Part shown: positions 6,332-7,850 of the stretch, piece after piece
Layout of the letters: every line of letters begins with the position of its first letter
Numbering within the stretch: the first letter of the stretch is position 1
Source of the DNA: Gammaproteobacteria bacterium
Lineage (GTDB): Bacteria > Pseudomonadota > Gammaproteobacteria > S012-40
DNA length: 7,850 bases
Assembly (NCBI GenBank): GCA_029879945.1
Contig: JAOUPJ010000168.1
Location: 1 to 7,850 of the forward strand
Direction: 5' to 3'
The notes under the pieces: model-generated
What the model was told of the DNA's origin: nothing
The model's database searches: none
Seen by the model: only the letters and a program-made list of their open reading frames with translations
Translations under genes and position numbers: made by a program

Positions 6332-6360
6332 TTGTCTGGCTCCCTTCGCGCCGCTATTAA
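6332..6360 (+). promoter_or_regulatory. Candidate sigma-70 promoter for the GAF-HD-GYP gene
   Basis: TTGTCT (6332-6337) and TATTAA (6355-6360) each match four of six consensus bases and are separated by the optimal 17 bp. Transcription would begin near 6367, about 20 nt before the ATG. The imperfect boxes and the repeats immediately upstream fit an activator-dependent promoter (inference). Confidence 0.42.
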
Positions 6361-6387
6361 AAGCACGATTAGTAAAGTGCAGCGATT

Positions 6388-7557
6388 ATGGTAAACCAAA
6401 CATTAGACAAAATCTCAAAATCAGGTGGCTCGGTGCTCGGCAGCTCCGAACCCAGCGCTGTTGATAAACTCGAAACCATGATGGCACTTTCCGCCATGAT
6501 GAACTCAGCACTTGAAAAATCGGACGTGCGAGAGCGCGCAATCCTCGCCGCCAGCAATCTAGTAAATTGTGAAGCCACCAGCCTCTTGTTCGTGAATGAG
6601 GAAACGGGTGGACTGTATTTCGATGTCGCGCTGGGCGATGCCGGTAAAGAGCTTAAAACCATTCAACTGGAACGTGGCCAAGGAATCGCAGGTTGGGTGG
6701 CAGAGCACAATAAACCAATCATCATCAAAGATGCGCAACAAGATCCACGTCTGTACAAACAGGCCGATGAAAAAAGTGGCTTCTACACACGCAATATGTT
6801 GTGCGTTCCTATACGAAGCAATACCACCACCCTAGGTGTTTTACAGGCCTTGAACAAACGAAATGGTGCCTTCAGCAAGGAAGACGCCAGACTACTTTTT
6901 GCGTTAGCCAATCAAATAGGCGTAGTGCTCGAAAATCTGCGACTCTATGATGGCCTGCGTGACACCCTCTACTCAGTGGTGGGTGTATTAGTTGATGTAA
7001 TCGAAAAACATGATCCCTATGCGACAGGACATGCAAAGCGCGTGGCCTCCTATTGTAAATCTATCGGCAAGGGAATGGGCCTTAGCAAACACGATATGGT
7101 GAATCTAAAACTCGCTGCCTTGCTCCATGATGTGGGCATGGTCGGTGTTCCCGACGCTATTACGCACAAGAAGGCCCGCCTCACAGAGCAGGAACATAGC
7201 GAGGTAATGAAACATATCGGTTATAGCGAAGAGATTCTCAGCAATGTAAAACACCTGCAGGCCATCATACCTGCCGTACGCTATCACCACGAACACTGGA
7301 ATGGTACCGGTTACTTCCAAAGAGCGGGCGAAAGAATCCCCCTATTCTCGCGCATTATTGCAGTCGCAGATGCCTTCGATTCCATGACCACAGAACGCCC
7401 CTACGATCTGGGCAAAGGCTACGACGGTGCCCTGAAGCATCTGGAAGACAACGCCGGCGTTCTCTATGATCCGGATATCGTCAATCTCTTCGTCAACAGC
7501 AAGGCACCTCATTCTGCGAAAAGGCATCCCTTATTGATTCAAAGACCGAAAGTTTAG
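6388..7557 (+). CDS. GAF + HD-GYP protein with variant HD-GYP signature
   Basis: This is a 389-residue soluble protein. A short leader (1-30) precedes a GAF domain (about 36-184: EATSLLFVNEETGGLYF, GQGIAGWVAEHNKPIIIKDA, MLCVPIRSNTTTLGVLQALNK, then FALANQIGVVLENLRLYD), a helix that looks like a signalling linker, and an HD-GYP domain (about 193-371). Metal-ligand positions are present: His215 (ATGHAKRVA), His247-Asp248, His276, His300-His301 and Asp328. The signature is altered at three points: HDVGM with Met251 in place of the usual Lys, HHEHWNGTGY with Asn305 in place of Asp, and GYF with Phe310 in place of Pro. The family hydrolyses cyclic-di-GMP; here the metal site could still work, but the changes lower confidence in activity and in GYP-mediated partner binding. 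The GAF domain probably senses a small ligand or dimerises. The start has only a weak ribosome-binding sequence; it keeps the full leader. It is the third member of the signalling block and seems to have its own promoter. Confidence 0.9.
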   Translation: MVNQTLDKISKSGGSVLGSSEPSAVDKLETMMALSAMMNSALEKSDVRERAILAASNLVNCEATSLLFVNEETGGLYFDVALGDAGKELKTIQLERGQGIAGWVAEHNKPIIIKDAQQDPRLYKQADEKSGFYTRNMLCVPIRSNTTTLGVLQALNKRNGAFSKEDARLLFALANQIGVVLENLRLYDGLRDTLYSVVGVLVDVIEKHDPYATGHAKRVASYCKSIGKGMGLSKHDMVNLKLAALLHDVGMVGVPDAITHKKARLTEQEHSEVMKHIGYSEEILSNVKHLQAIIPAVRYHHEHWNGTGYFQRAGERIPLFSRIIAVADAFDSMTTERPYDLGKGYDGALKHLEDNAGVLYDPDIVNLFVNSKAPHSAKRHPLLIQRPKV

Positions 7558-7579
7558 ACTTCGTATAGTCTGATTCATT

Positions 7580-7627
7580 CTAGAAAATGTGTTTTGTCTC
7601 CCTGTTCTAGTCGCGATCCTAGAAAAT
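7580..7627. repeat. CTAGAAAAT direct repeat with interior TTCTAG
   Basis: Two identical 9-mers at 7580-7588 and 7619-7627 flank TTCTAG at 7605-7610, so both direct and inverted pairings are possible. It lies within 70 bp of the end of the GAF-HD-GYP gene. It may be a regulatory site for a gene beyond the window, or chance. Confidence 0.25.
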
Positions 7628-7646
7628 ATACGTCCGTTATAGTGAG

Positions 7647-7844
7647 TTAGTTCCCTTCAATAGCTGGTTTTATTGGGTATTTATCTGCCAATAATGTGCT
7701 AACCAGTACAGCAACGCCTGACACAACGACCGACAATTTTACCTTGTTGCAAAACAAGTGATTTATCAGTTCACTTACCACCAAAGGGGCAAGGAAAAGA
7801 TAGAAATATCGAGGCAGCTTGGCTACCCCTAATTCGATAAGGAT
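7647..7844 (-). pseudogene. Possible C-terminal remnant of a membrane protein (- strand open frame)
   Basis: Read on the - strand, 65 codons are open from 7844 down to a TAA at 7647-7649. The peptide begins ILIELGVAKLPRYFYLFLAP and continues with VVSELINHLFCNKVKLSVVV, then a second hydrophobic run (SGVAVLVSTLLADK), ending PIKPAIEGN. Two hydrophobic segments separated by a basic patch look like the end of a polytopic membrane protein rather than random translation. An in-frame TAG at 7845-7847 lies immediately upstream in the frame, and there is no ATG, only TTG/GTG around the middle. It is therefore a gene broken by a nonsense or frameshift mutation, a short gene with an alternative start, or chance. 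I do not recognise the family; no function is assigned. Confidence 0.3.
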
Positions 7845-7850
7845 CTATGG

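Larger units (their letters stand above)
7558..7850. other. Right-end region with no + strand gene
   Basis: No + strand reading frame here encodes anything recognisable. Just after the GAF-HD-GYP stop, CTAGAAAAT occurs twice (7580-7588 and 7619-7627, 39 bp apart), and TTCTAG (7605-7610) lies between them in inverted orientation to the first copy. Further on, CTTGTT-GCAA-AACAAG (7743-7758) is a 6-bp stem with a GNRA-type loop, and AAGTGA/TCACTT (7756-7761, 7771-7776) forms a second overlapping inverted repeat. No terminator with a T-run is evident. Part of this stretch is covered by the - strand open frame described separately. Confidence 0.45.

Noticed and set aside
7743..7776. Hairpins at the right edge as an intrinsic terminator of the GAF-HD-GYP gene
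   Set aside because: The stems are AT-rich, lie nearly 190 bp past the stop codon and lack a following T-run on either strand.

Overview
The window looks like chromosomal DNA of a free-living Gram-negative bacterium, most likely a gammaproteobacterium. This rests on the NeuTTM-like CYTH protein, the short leaderless YkuD protein that starts MKKRIEVDIS, the DUF3391 + HD-GYP architecture, and moderate base composition with AT-rich spacers. No rRNA or marker gene confirms the taxonomy. All five complete genes and one 5'-truncated gene lie on the + strand. There is no tRNA, rRNA, CRISPR array, transposase, phage gene or integrase.

Left part (1-2418): a tightly packed three-gene unit. A CYTH/triphosphate-tunnel phosphohydrolase cut by the window edge overlaps by 16 bp a dipeptide/oligopeptide-type (SBP family 5) lipoprotein. 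That gene overlaps by one base (TGATG) a YkuD-fold protein with no signal peptide. The pairing of a peptide-type binding protein with a probably cytosolic YkuD enzyme fits murein-peptide uptake and trimming. This is inference, because no permease is visible.

Middle and right (2419-7557): a signalling block of three separately transcribed-looking genes. They are a DUF3391-HD-GYP protein with every HD-GYP signature residue, a membrane histidine kinase (eight predicted helices resembling MASE3, then PAS, HisKA and HATPase), and a soluble GAF-HD-GYP protein whose signature is altered at three positions (HDVGM, WNG, GYF). No response regulator and no GGDEF gene is present. The kinase is therefore an orphan here and the c-di-GMP link of the block is one-sided.

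The three spacers (2419-2737, 3923-4263, 6172-6387) hold no convincing genes. They do carry short direct and inverted repeats that look like regulator-binding sites. The best case is upstream of the GAF-HD-GYP gene, where repeated TCAC-type half-sites sit just upstream of a 17-bp-spaced sigma-70-like promoter. The right end (7558-7850) carries no + strand gene, but the - strand has a 65-codon open stretch encoding a hydrophobic, basic peptide that may be the C-terminal remnant of a membrane protein.

I do not see a defence island or a clearly new system. The points most worth checking are the two contrasting HD-GYP proteins around an orphan kinase, the CYTH-SBP-YkuD unit, and the - strand fragment at the right edge.
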